Positions 27,590-35,752 of a DNA stretch of 64,000 bases are shown here, piece by piece. The stretch is from Arthrobacter sp. 9V (GTDB lineage Bacteria > Actinomycetota > Actinomycetes > Actinomycetales > Micrococcaceae). Each line of letters starts with the position of its first letter. Within the stretch, counting starts at the first letter, position 1. The position numbers and the translations under genes are program-made. The stretch lies in the NCBI RefSeq assembly GCF_902506065.1, contig NZ_LR732912.1:646517-710516 (forward strand), read 5' to 3'. Under the pieces are notes generated by a model that searched no databases, was not told the origin of the DNA, and was given only the letters and a program-made list of their open reading frames with translations.

Positions 27590-27700
27590 GACGATGGAAT
27601 GGCACGCAGAGTAGGCCCCACAACGCAAGATGGGTTTGTTGTGGGGCCTGATTTGCGCGCCTGGACGACGGAATGGCACGCAGAGTGGGCCCCGCAACGC
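27590..27700 (+). repeat. two direct copies of a 37-nt sequence flanking a hairpin
   Basis: 27590-27626 and 27664-27700 are near-identical (34 of 37 bases by eye), both containing GGAATGGCACGCAGAGT. The first copy runs into a hairpin, AGGCCCCACAA / TTGTGGGGCCT (27613-27649), which probably serves as terminator between the convergent PAP2 and PBP genes. Confidence 0.7.
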
Positions 27701-27705
27701 GGGGG

Positions 27706-29889
27706 TTAGCGGCGGGTTGGCTGTGGTGTCGTCGGAACGCTGGGTGCCGGGGGCGGCGGCGGGGCCACGAAAGGCCCGCTCGGGTACAGGGAAGTGGCTG
27801 TCATCATGTAGTTGGCCCATTGAGGGCCCGCAATCATGTAGCCGTCCAAGGACTTGTAGAACTTGCCGTTGATGGTGACGTTTTGCCCGGCGCGTTGCTG
27901 ACCCGCTGAGGTGTCGCCGAAGAACGACGCCGTAGCCAGGGCCGTGGTGTAACCGGCAACCCAGGTGGCGCCATTGTTGTTGGACGTGCCTGTTTTGGCG
28001 GCTACCGGAACCTGACTTTGGACCTTGGGCTCGATGTAGACGCCGGAGCCCATCTTGAGGACATCCTGCAGGACGGCGTTTACGCCCCGCGCCACGGCTG
28101 GTTTCACGGCGTCCCTGCATTCGGGTGTTTGTGCTTGGAACTGGCGTCCCTGGGCATCGGTGATCGCGGTGATGGCAATTGGCTTGCAGTAGGTGCCGTC
28201 GTTGGCAAAGGTGGCGTAGGCGCTCGCCAGGACCACGGGGGCCACGCCAATGGAACCAAGAAGGTTGCCGATCTGGTGCATGTTCACCGGGGCGTTGTCC
28301 AGGCCGCTGTGCAGGCCTACGGTGTCCACCATTTTTTGGATTCCGCAGAAATCCAGTTGGGCTGCGGTGGCGAAGGTGGCGGTGTTGATGGAGTTGTAGA
28401 GGCCGTAGTTGATGGGCATCGGCCGGTAGTAGCCTTCGTCGTTGTTCTGCAGGTCGTCATCAGCGCCAAGGTTTTGGGCTTTCTGGGCGGTGCTGTAACC
28501 GCCAAGGACCTTTCCGCAGCTTGAACGCCACGGGAAACCAACCGGGTATACCCGTCGTGAGGCGTCAACCACGCCGGTGGGGTTCTTGCCTTCGTTGAGC
28601 CACTCGGCGTAGATGAATGGCTTCATGGTGGAACCAGGCTGGAAGCCGCCCGCACCGTTGAGGTCATAGCCATTCTCGTCTTTGGCGTCCACGTTGAAAT
28701 TCAGCTGGGTATCGTATTTTCCGTCCTGGGGAACGAACACCGTGTTTTGGGCCATGGCCAGGATTTTTCCGGTACCCGGTTGAACGGTGGTCATGGCGGC
28801 GCCCCACTTGTCCGGGTTGGGGCCGGCGGATGCATCCACTTGTTGCTGTGCTGCGTTCTGGAGCCGGCTGTCCAACGTGGTGGTGATCTTCAGGCCGCCA
28901 CGGTAAAGGAACCGTTCCCGCTCTTCGACGGTGGCGCCATAAGCCTCGTCGTTGAGGATGAGGTGGGAGACGTAGTCGCAGAAGTAGGTGGCAAATGAGG
29001 TGCCCGCGCAGCCCTGCAGGGATGGGGTGACGTTCAGCTCAATGGGAGTTGCTACTGCAACGCCGTGATCCACTGCCGTGATCTTGCCCTGTTCCAGCAT
29101 CCGGTCCAGCACCAGGTTGCGTCGTTTGAGCGCAGCATCAGGATCTACAAGGGGATCGTAGATACTGGGTCCGTTTACCAATCCAGCCAGGAGAGCGGCC
29201 TGCGGCAGCGTCAAATCCATGGCGGAGGTGCTGAAGAAATAGTGGGATGCAGCCTCGATGCCGTAGGCGTTGCGGTTGAAGAACACAATGTTCAGGTAGC
29301 CCTCAAGGATTTGATCCTTGCTGAACCGCTTCTCCAGTTCCAGGGCAAGTTTGATCTCGCGCAACTTGTCGCCCACGGTCTTCTGGCCGCTGAGCACCAC
29401 ATCCTCGGGCCGTCCCTCGGAAAGGCGGGACTCGTTGAGCACGTTGGTGACGTACTGCTGGGTCAGTGTGGAGGCGCCTTGGCGGGTGCCTTGGGTGAGG
29501 TTGGAACTCAGCGCCCGGATGATGCCTTGGGCGTCCACACCCGCATGCTCGTAAAAGCGGTTGTCCTCAATCGCGATGATCGCTTCACGGATGTACGGGG
29601 ACATTTCCTGCAGCGGGACCTTCACGCGGTTCTCGGCGAAGAAGGTGGCGATGAGTTGGCCGTCCGCTGAGACCACGGTGCTGGAGAGGGAAGGGGAGTC
29701 TACGTTCAGCTCGCTCGGCAGGCTTTGATAAAAGCCCACGGAGCCGCCCACGGTGGTGCTGGTGAAGGCAACCACGGGTGCCAGGAATCCTGTGATCAGC
29801 ACCCCGCAGAGCGTGCTCACGAAGAAGAACCCGAAGACCCTCAGGAGGACCTTGCCAAGACCGATCTTTGGACCCTTGTTCCGCGCCAT
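27706..29889 (-). CDS. class A penicillin-binding protein (transglycosylase/transpeptidase)
   Basis: A 727-aa bifunctional peptidoglycan synthase. One N-terminal membrane segment (VLLRVFGFFFVSTLCGVLI) is followed by the GT51 domain (AIIAIEDNRFYEHAGVD with the catalytic Glu; STLTQQYVTNVL; RKxxEIKLALELE-like region) and the transpeptidase domain: STMK (SxxK), SIN (SxN) and KTGTSNN (KTG). A Pro-rich tail ends the protein. It polymerises glycan strands and crosslinks peptides outside the membrane. The length is normal for PonA-type enzymes. A weak GGCACGAAA precedes the ATG. Confidence 0.95.
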   Translation of the reverse strand: MARNKGPKIGLGKVLLRVFGFFFVSTLCGVLITGFLAPVVAFTSTTVGGSVGFYQSLPSELNVDSPSLSSTVVSADGQLIATFFAENRVKVPLQEMSPYIREAIIAIEDNRFYEHAGVDAQGIIRALSSNLTQGTRQGASTLTQQYVTNVLNESRLSEGRPEDVVLSGQKTVGDKLREIKLALELEKRFSKDQILEGYLNIVFFNRNAYGIEAASHYFFSTSAMDLTLPQAALLAGLVNGPSIYDPLVDPDAALKRRNLVLDRMLEQGKITAVDHGVAVATPIELNVTPSLQGCAGTSFATYFCDYVSHLILNDEAYGATVEERERFLYRGGLKITTTLDSRLQNAAQQQVDASAGPNPDKWGAAMTTVQPGTGKILAMAQNTVFVPQDGKYDTQLNFNVDAKDENGYDLNGAGGFQPGSTMKPFIYAEWLNEGKNPTGVVDASRRVYPVGFPWRSSCGKVLGGYSTAQKAQNLGADDDLQNNDEGYYRPMPINYGLYNSINTATFATAAQLDFCGIQKMVDTVGLHSGLDNAPVNMHQIGNLLGSIGVAPVVLASAYATFANDGTYCKPIAITAITDAQGRQFQAQTPECRDAVKPAVARGVNAVLQDVLKMGSGVYIEPKVQSQVPVAAKTGTSNNNGATWVAGYTTALATASFFGDTSAGQQRAGQNVTINGKFYKSLDGYMIAGPQWANYMMTATSLYPSGPFVAPPPPPAPSVPTTPQPTRR

Positions 29890-29997
29890 TTTCGTGCCAA
29901 TCCGTAGGGATAACCCGGCTGAAAAGTAGCTACAGAATACGTCCGGCAGCGCTGCCCGGCTACGGCTTGGGCGCCCAAAAATGGTCCCAAATAGGAC

Positions 29998-30498
29998 TCA
30001 ATCCAGCGGCAGGGTAACCCGCACGCTGGTGCCCCGCCCAACTGCGGAGTCGATGTCTACTGTCCCGCCGGCGTCGTGTACTGCGATGGACATCAGCAGC
30101 AATCCGAATCCGTGCCGCCGGCCGCTGGGTGCGGCGTGGATTTCGAACCCGCTGCCGTCGTCCGTGATGGTGAGCTGGATGCCGTGATAGACGGCGTTGA
30201 GACGAACGGTGAGTTCGCTGGCATTGGCGTAGTTGAGGGTGTTGCTGAAGGTCTCTTGCGCCACGTGATACAGCAGGGCGGCGGCTGCGGAGGAGATTTC
30301 AATGCCGTGATGAGGAGTGTGCCAATGGACTGTGACGCCATCACGGCGGAGCGGTGCGGCAAGCCGGTCGATGCATCCAGCCACACCCAGCGCGTAGAAA
30401 TCCACGGGGTTCTGATCCTGGATGATGCCCTTGACGGCCACCACCTCGGTTAGTGCTGATGCCTGTTCCATTGCTTCCCCCACATCGTCGTGTTTCAT
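29998..30498 (-). pseudogene. sensor histidine kinase, C-terminal ATPase remnant
   Basis: A 166-aa ORF covering only the C-terminal half of a NarL-type histidine kinase: YHVAQETFSNTLNYANASEL (N-box), DDGSGFEI (G1), GRRHGFGLLLMSIAVHDAGG (G2) and GTSVRVTLPL. The phospho-accepting His helix and any sensor or membrane part are missing, and the in-frame extension upstream of 30498 meets a stop near 30575. No response regulator gene is adjacent. It is either a decayed kinase or, less likely, a stand-alone ATP-binding protein. Confidence 0.7.
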
Positions 30499-30645
30499 AC
30501 TTGAAATTCGTTGCCGAAACCCCTGTGTATGGGTGCTCCGTGCTTCCAGCGTGGCTCTGCTAAATCAAGGAAGCTTTTCGATTGGCTCAAGTTCGCATCA
30601 AGTTTGCGCGGGCAGGCTTGCCAAGGTGGGACTGCTTATGCGGGA

Positions 30646-30683
30646 GCGCCCGACGACGGCAGGCGAGTGCCGTCGTCGGGCGC
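30646..30683 (-). terminator. 15-bp perfect hairpin after the racemase-like gene
   Basis: GCGCCCGACGACGGC (30646-30660) pairs with GCCGTCGTCGGGCGC (30669-30683) around an 8-base loop, just downstream of the gene ending at 30696 on the minus strand. Confidence 0.65.
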
Positions 30684-30695
30684 CACATGGTTGGC

Positions 30696-31421
30696 CTACC
30701 TCCTCTGGTACAGGGCGGCGAGCACCAGTCGGCACGCGCTCGGGATGGGTTGGATAATGATGGCAGCGGTGCTCTCGGCCAGTCGCCGGGCAGTTGCGCT
30801 GAGTGGGCCGCCGGCAATGATGACGGCCTCGGCATGGTCAGTGGCTGTGGCTGTTCTGACGGCCTGCGCCAATTCCTGGAACTGCTGTTCAGGGTCCGCC
30901 GCCAAGGCCAAAGGTTCCGAAGCTGTGAGGCGCACCCCCGTGAAGTGCTCCTGGAATCCATGGTCCGCCACCAGCTTGGCGAGGGCTTCCACTAGCAACG
31001 GCGTGCTTGTCGCCATACCGAATCGGCGGAGTTGGCCCTCAGGGGTGTGTGCCGCGGCATGAACGGAGCCTTGTCCAATGCCGATCACAGGGATGTCCAG
31101 TTCCTGGTCCAACGCAGCCCTCCCCGGATCCCCTATCGCTGCAACAATCACCGCAATCACCGTTCCGCCGTCGGGACCGGAAAGGTAGCCCTGTACGGCA
31201 TCGCGGACGTGCGCCGCAGACTCAGTCAAGGAGGTGGGATCCACAATCATGGCCGGTCCCCCGGCAGCGGTAACGCCCACTACTTGGAGCCCCCGCGGTT
31301 CCAGGCTCTCCCTGGCGAGGTCCACCATCATGGCTGTGGTGTTGCCGTTGGTGTTGGGGTTGACCACCAGAACTGTGCACGGGGCAGGCCTTCCGGCTGT
31401 GCCAGGGTCCCTAGTGTCCAT
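30696..31421 (-). CDS. Asp/Glu/hydantoin racemase-family protein lacking both catalytic Cys
   Basis: A 241-aa member of the Asp/Glu/hydantoin racemase superfamily. VLVVNPNTNGNTTAMM is the N-terminal signature and IGDPGRAALDQ and GGPLSATARRL mark the two active-site loops. In hydantoin racemases these loops read ACFGDPG and GCAGM; here they read AAIGDPG and IAGGPLS, so both proton-shuttling cysteines are missing. Cys-Cys racemisation is therefore unlikely; the protein may be a lyase, isomerase or binding protein. Start ATG 31421 with AGGAGG nine bases upstream, overlapping the MFS stop by 11 bases, so it shares a transcript with that transporter. Confidence 0.85.
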   Translation of the reverse strand: MDTRDPGTAGRPAPCTVLVVNPNTNGNTTAMMVDLARESLEPRGLQVVGVTAAGGPAMIVDPTSLTESAAHVRDAVQGYLSGPDGGTVIAVIVAAIGDPGRAALDQELDIPVIGIGQGSVHAAAHTPEGQLRRFGMATSTPLLVEALAKLVADHGFQEHFTGVRLTASEPLALAADPEQQFQELAQAVRTATATDHAEAVIIAGGPLSATARRLAESTAAIIIQPIPSACRLVLAALYQRR

Positions 31422-32850
31422 AGATTGCTGCCTCCTCGTCATCGTTCGGTTCAGCGTCTTCTTCCAGGGGCTTGTTGAATGTTTCCGGCGGGAATTGGAC
31501 CACGATGGCCAGGATCAGGAAAAGCACCGCCAAGGTAGTGAACATGCCTGGCAACCCGGAGGAATCGAACACGGCGCCCGAAATGAGAGGGAACAGGCCT
31601 CCGGAAAGGGAGCCCGCGGCCAGGATGATAGATGTTCCGAATCCCCGGGTACGCGTTGGGTAGAGCTCCGGCGCGAACAGCCAAATGGTGGTGTTCAGGA
31701 TGATGACTGAGAAGTTGAACAGAACCCCGAAAACTACCACCAGCACAATGTCGGTAGCCAGGAAAGCCATGGACAGTCCGGACATGCAGCCCAGTATCGC
31801 AGCGGCCGTCAGGACCTTCTTGCGGGGCAACCGGCTGGCAAGATAGGCGGCGGTGCATGCGCCCAGCAAAGAACCGGACTGCATGATCAGCGTGAACCAG
31901 AGGCTCGTGTTCACCGCGTAACCGCGGGAGACCAAGATGGTTGGCATCAGCGTCAGCATCGAAATCTGGGCGGCGTAGGACATGCAAACGGCAATGCACA
32001 GCAGGACCGTTCGCTTGAGGAGCTTCCCGCGCAGGGCGTCCTTCCAGTGCCCGGACGAGGCGGCCACCACTGGGTCCGGTACTGCGGTGATGTAGGTTTC
32101 GGGATCATGAATGGGGCCGGAGAGCTTGTTGCGCGCCAGCCGGGTGATGACCAGGTTAGCTTCGTCGATCTTTCCTTGCGAGGCCAGGAAACGCGGGGTT
32201 TCAGGAACGTAGCGCCGGAAGAACATGACCAGAAGGGCGGGGATGAACAGCAGGCCGAATACCCACCGCCACTTGTCCGGCCCGTCGAAGAGCGTGAAGA
32301 CGAGGATGCCGAAGGCCGGCGCCAGCATGTTGCCCAAACCGGCAGCGGTGACGTTGATGAGCCCTACCGCGGTGCCACGGTGTTTGGCGGCGAAAAACTC
32401 AGCCATCATGATTACGGCGACGGCGATTTCGCCTCCGAGTCCGAAGCCCACAATAAAGCGGCCTGCCGCGAGGATGGGGTAGTTGGGGGCCACGGCGCAG
32501 ATCAGGGAGCCGCCTGCGAAGATGATGAGGTTGATGACCAGCATGTGCCGCCGGCCGTACTTATCGACGATCAGGCCCGTCGCCAGTCGTCCAAGTGCGG
32601 TTGCCGTAAACGTCATTGTGTTCAGCAAACCGATTTCGGTGGCGCCCAATCCCCAGGACTGGCGGAGTATGGGGCCGGTGATACCCACGGCATTTTGTTC
32701 AAGGGCGTCGAAGAACACGCCGAGCAGGATCATGAAGACGATCTGGCGGTGCGCGCCGGTCACCCCAATCCTCTGATACGCGCCTTCGATTTGTTTAGCC
32801 AGGGATCCGGTCCGCGGTGTTGCAGCCTCCTGGGCAAGGTCTTTTTCCAC
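31411..32850 (-). CDS. MFS transporter, sugar/organic-acid porter type
   Basis: A 479-aa major facilitator with twelve membrane segments. Family motifs: loop 2-3 GLIVDKYGRRHML, RFIVGFGLGGEIAVA, PETPRFLASQGKIDEA after helix 6, and LYPTRTRGFGTS in the second half, as in the metabolite:H+ symporter/sugar-porter group. It is cotranscribed with the cysteine-less racemase homologue, so the imported compound is probably that protein's substrate (a carboxylate, hydantoin or similar). The promoter region carries TGTGA-type palindromes at 32916-32952. Confidence 0.9.
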   Translation of the reverse strand: MEKDLAQEAATPRTGSLAKQIEGAYQRIGVTGAHRQIVFMILLGVFFDALEQNAVGITGPILRQSWGLGATEIGLLNTMTFTATALGRLATGLIVDKYGRRHMLVINLIIFAGGSLICAVAPNYPILAAGRFIVGFGLGGEIAVAVIMMAEFFAAKHRGTAVGLINVTAAGLGNMLAPAFGILVFTLFDGPDKWRWVFGLLFIPALLVMFFRRYVPETPRFLASQGKIDEANLVITRLARNKLSGPIHDPETYITAVPDPVVAASSGHWKDALRGKLLKRTVLLCIAVCMSYAAQISMLTLMPTILVSRGYAVNTSLWFTLIMQSGSLLGACTAAYLASRLPRKKVLTAAAILGCMSGLSMAFLATDIVLVVVFGVLFNFSVIILNTTIWLFAPELYPTRTRGFGTSIILAAGSLSGGLFPLISGAVFDSSGLPGMFTTLAVLFLILAIVVQFPPETFNKPLEEDAEPNDDEEAAIYGH

Positions 32851-32915
32851 AGTGCGCTCCTATCTGAGCTCTGAAGGTTCATTCATTGCCACGCGAATGG
32901 TTCCGTCATGCGGAA

Positions 32916-32952
32916 TGTGAATATCACATGAGGGAATGTGATGGAGATTACA
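32916..32952 (-). promoter_or_regulatory. CRP/GntR-like operator pair upstream of the MFS gene
   Basis: TGTGA-ATA-TCACA (32916-32928) is a perfect palindrome, and TGTGA-TGGAGA-TTACA (32937-32952) fits the CRP-type TGTGA-N6-TCACA with one mismatch. Both lie 65-100 bases before the MFS start. The cognate regulator is not encoded nearby. Confidence 0.5.
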
Positions 32953-33026
32953 CTTTGGGATACCAAAAGGCCATGGTTGGCGTATAAACAGAATGTGACC
33001 GGGGGCTCAAAATGGGTGGGGCCTAC

Positions 33027-33124
33027 GCGGCTTGATGACCTTCTTCGGACGGATGGGCACGGGAATGCATCCGCATTAGGTTGATTTTGCGCACTCAAGG
33101 TGTCAAAAGAGGTCAGGAAGCCAC
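33027..33124 (+). repeat. palindromic repeat family 1, copy C (98 nt)
   Basis: Arms GCGGCTTGATGACC (33027-33040) and GGTCAGGAAGCCAC (33111-33124); the internal AGGTTGATTTTGCGC matches copy A, and GAGGTCAGGAAGCCAC matches copy B read on the minus strand. Confidence 0.75.
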
Positions 33125-33224
33125 TGCCCAACAACTTCGCGGCCTCACCAAGAACGAGCCGGGCGTTCGTGTCCCTATCGCAACGTAGTATGCCAGCAGG
33201 TCCACAGCCTCACCAGGCGCAGGA

Positions 33225-33314
33225 AATTCTGCTGGATCATTCGCCTGCCTCCTCTGAACATCCCCGGATCTCCGGGGGTCCCTAAGGTGAACTGAGCAAT
33301 GATCCAGCAGAATT
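33225..33314 (+). repeat. palindromic repeat family 2, copy 2 (90 nt)
   Basis: Outer arms AATTCTGCTGGATCATT (33225-33241) and AATGATCCAGCAGAATT (33298-33314) form a perfect 17-bp inverted repeat and match copy 1 at 22850-22938. An inner CCCCGGA-TC-TCCGGGG hairpin lies in the centre. It may terminate the five-gene operon that ends at 33330. Confidence 0.75.
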
Positions 33315-33329
33315 CATTTGCTTCGGGAT

Positions 33330-34934
33330 TTACCAGCGGCCGCCGCCACCTCCTCCGCCTCCAGGACCCTGGGCCTGGGTGTACTCGCCGGCCGTGACGG
33401 TTCCCTGCTCCTCGGCGCCGGAGATGGACCCTGTTGTCACGCCGGAATCAGCATCGGCGCTACCTCCTGTGTACACGGTGTACGTGGCTTCATCGGTGAT
33501 CGCGGAGGATGAGAACACCAAGGATGCGGTGGTTTTGGTGGTCACGAACGTAGCAACCACGGCCCCGGCCGAGTCAACTATATGTACTGGAGTGCCTGCG
33601 GAAACCGAGGAGCTGAAGGTTACCTGCACACCGGACTGCGTGGACGAGGCTCCCGGGGTGACCGCCATGCCTGAACTGCCTGCCGCTGCCACGGTGCCGC
33701 CGGTGACGGTGAGGTCACCGTTGACGTCGAGCGCTCCGTTGCCATCGTTGGTGGGACCGTTCACCACCACGGTGCCGCCGGAAATCGTGGCGCTGCCGTT
33801 GGAGTCCAGGCCGTCGCCCTCGGAATTAATGGTCAAGGTTCCGCCGGAGATGTCCACGGTGTAGTCGCCCACCGTTTCCCCGCCGCCCATGCCCCCGCCA
33901 CCTGGTCCGCCCATTCCGCCACCGGCCGTGCCTGCGTCAGAAGACGTGGTGGACGAGCCGCCCGAGGCGTTCACGCCGTCGTCGTGCGCCGTGACGGAAA
34001 CGTCGCCGCCGGTAATGGCGATGTGCTGTGCCTCGAGCCCCTCCTCGGACTCGGCCACGGTCACGCTTCCGCCGGACACCGTGAGGGTGTTGAAGGCCTT
34101 CACGCCGTCATCGCCGGCTTTGACGCTCAGAGAGCCGCCGCTGACCAGGAGCCAACCCCGGCCTTCGTCTGTTTCATTGTCAGCCTTAACTCCGTCCCCG
34201 CCCGCGGTCACCTGATAGGCACCGTCCAGCAGCACGGTGTAGTCCTTGCCCCGGATACCGTCGTCCGCGGCGTCCACAGTTACCTTGCCGGAAGCCATCA
34301 CCAAGCCGTCCTTGGACACGATTCCGTCGGTGGATCTGCCATTGACTGTGAGGGAGCCGGTGCCCGCGATTGTCAGGTCCGCCATGGAGTAGAGGGCGGC
34401 GTTGGGTGCGTCGTCGCCTTGGTCGGCGTAGGTGGTGGCATCGGTCAACGTGTTGGTGCTGCCGTCCTCCAAGTACACGATCGCTTCGTCGGCGCTCTGC
34501 ACCACAAACGGCGAGCCGGAGGAGCTGCCCAATTCCACACCGTCCAGAATGATCCGCACCGTATCTTCTTCTCCGGCGGCCACCACGATCTGCCCGTCAG
34601 CGAGCGAGCCGCTCAACCGGTAAGTTCCGGCTGCGCTGATGGTCACGGTGTTGCCATCTACAGCCACGCCGGTGGAGGACGACGACGTCACTTTGCTGCC
34701 GCCGTCGGCCAGGCTCACTGCCACTTCGGTGGCGGAGTCCCACGTGAGGTCGTCGTCGTCATAATGGGTATCTTCTTCGATGGTGCCAGCGGTGACTGCC
34801 TGTTGGGTTGTGGTGGTTGTCCCGGAGTTCCCGGAGGCGCTGGAGGCTGAACTGGTGGCAGCTGTGGAGCACCCGGCGAGGGAGATGGCCAGAGCTACGG
34901 CGGCAACGGAAAGGGAGGTACGGAAAGAGCGCAT
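33330..34934 (-). CDS. carbohydrate-binding beta-helix lipoprotein (DUF4353-like)
   Basis: A 534-aa lipoprotein: signal peptide with lipobox LAGC (Cys ~22), a Ser/Thr-rich linker, then repeated right-handed beta-helix rungs with the pattern (V/I)SGGxVTV / DDGVKAxN (for example AGDDGVKAFNTLTVSGGSVT). This is the 'carbohydrate-binding domain-containing' DUF4353 pattern. A Gly/Met-rich insert lies near residues 340-355 and the protein ends GPGGGGGGGGRW. It is last in a five-gene operon, 29 bases after the VTC gene. It probably sits on the outer membrane face and holds or scaffolds a surface polymer; the ligand is unknown. Confidence 0.85.
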   Translation of the reverse strand: MRSFRTSLSVAAVALAISLAGCSTAATSSASSASGNSGTTTTTQQAVTAGTIEEDTHYDDDDLTWDSATEVAVSLADGGSKVTSSSSTGVAVDGNTVTISAAGTYRLSGSLADGQIVVAAGEEDTVRIILDGVELGSSSGSPFVVQSADEAIVYLEDGSTNTLTDATTYADQGDDAPNAALYSMADLTIAGTGSLTVNGRSTDGIVSKDGLVMASGKVTVDAADDGIRGKDYTVLLDGAYQVTAGGDGVKADNETDEGRGWLLVSGGSLSVKAGDDGVKAFNTLTVSGGSVTVAESEEGLEAQHIAITGGDVSVTAHDDGVNASGGSSTTSSDAGTAGGGMGGPGGGGMGGGETVGDYTVDISGGTLTINSEGDGLDSNGSATISGGTVVVNGPTNDGNGALDVNGDLTVTGGTVAAAGSSGMAVTPGASSTQSGVQVTFSSSVSAGTPVHIVDSAGAVVATFVTTKTTASLVFSSSAITDEATYTVYTGGSADADSGVTTGSISGAEEQGTVTAGEYTQAQGPGGGGGGGGRW

Positions 34935-34963
34935 GGTGGATTCCTAAGTCTGTGGAGGAAAAG

Positions 34964-35752
34964 TCAGCTGAGGGGGCGCAGGGGCATCCTGCGCCGGAGG
35001 GTTTGATTCCAGCGGTTGCCCGGCAGCTCGGGGTGGAGTGCGGCCATTCCGGTGGCGAATTTGGAGATCCGGCATGGACGGACACCGTGTGCCCAAAGGT
35101 GCCTGTCCAAAGGGCCCGGCGCCGAACCGGATTTCGTCTCCACCACCACTGCGTTGTCCAGAAGCCAGGGGTGGCCGCCGGGACTTTGCCAGATGACGTC
35201 GGAGTCGATGGTGGCGCGGCTTCCGGACTGGGGAAGATACAAGGTGGTGCGGTGGTAACGGGTGGAAAGCACAGGCTCCAGAGGGGCGAAGCGAGCATCC
35301 CCTATCGCGGCAGTCAACGTCTCATTGACGTAGGCGAGGCCTTCCTCGGTCAGCCGATCCCGGTCGCACAACTCATACGGGATCCGTTCCTTGACTGTTG
35401 CCTCCCGGGCGCCCTCTGTCTTCACTTCCAGGAAGCTGACCGCGCTGTCCAAGTAGGTCCGGGTGCGGATCTTGAACCTTCGGCGCCGGCCATGCGCCGC
35501 CAGCATGTAGCTGTCCAGGCCGGGGGTGTCGAAGTACACGGAGTCGTAAGCGAACGTGCGCTTCCCGTCCATTTCCAGGACGCGGGCCTCGGAACTGAAA
35601 GTGGAGAAGATCTGCCGGGCGGTGGCCGACGGCACCAGATACTTCCGGTCCACCCGGGTCAGCAGGGCAGCTTCAGTGGTGAGTTCTTCAAGTCCGACGG
35701 CGGGTAGCTGGCTGAGCTGCGGAACGATCGGTTCGGCGTCGACTCGGTTCAC
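34964..35752 (-). CDS. VTC-domain protein (polyphosphate polymerase-like)
   Basis: A 262-aa protein made only of a VTC domain, the tunnel-shaped catalytic fold that makes polyphosphate from ATP in yeast Vtc4. Conserved basic and acidic tunnel residues look intact: RVDRKYLVP, KIRTRTYL, SFLEVKTE, VKERIPYE, STRYHRTTLY, ATIDSDV and VVETKSG. GTG at 35752 overlaps the DUF4956 stop by four bases (GTGA); longer in-frame starts read through that gene and are rejected. DUF4956 upstream is the usual membrane partner. Whether the product is polyphosphate or another phospho-polymer is unproven. Confidence 0.9.
   Translation of the reverse strand: MNRVDAEPIVPQLSQLPAVGLEELTTEAALLTRVDRKYLVPSATARQIFSTFSSEARVLEMDGKRTFAYDSVYFDTPGLDSYMLAAHGRRRRFKIRTRTYLDSAVSFLEVKTEGAREATVKERIPYELCDRDRLTEEGLAYVNETLTAAIGDARFAPLEPVLSTRYHRTTLYLPQSGSRATIDSDVIWQSPGGHPWLLDNAVVVETKSGSAPGPLDRHLWAHGVRPCRISKFATGMAALHPELPGNRWNQTLRRRMPLRPLS

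Larger units (their letters stand above)
32851..33329. other. 479-base gene-free region: MFS promoter plus two repeats
   Basis: No coding signal. From left to right it holds the MFS promoter with two TGTGA-type sites (32916-32952), repeat family 1 copy C (33027-33124), about 100 bases in which I see nothing, and repeat family 2 copy 2 (33225-33314), which ends just before the lipoprotein stop at 33330. Confidence 0.6.
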
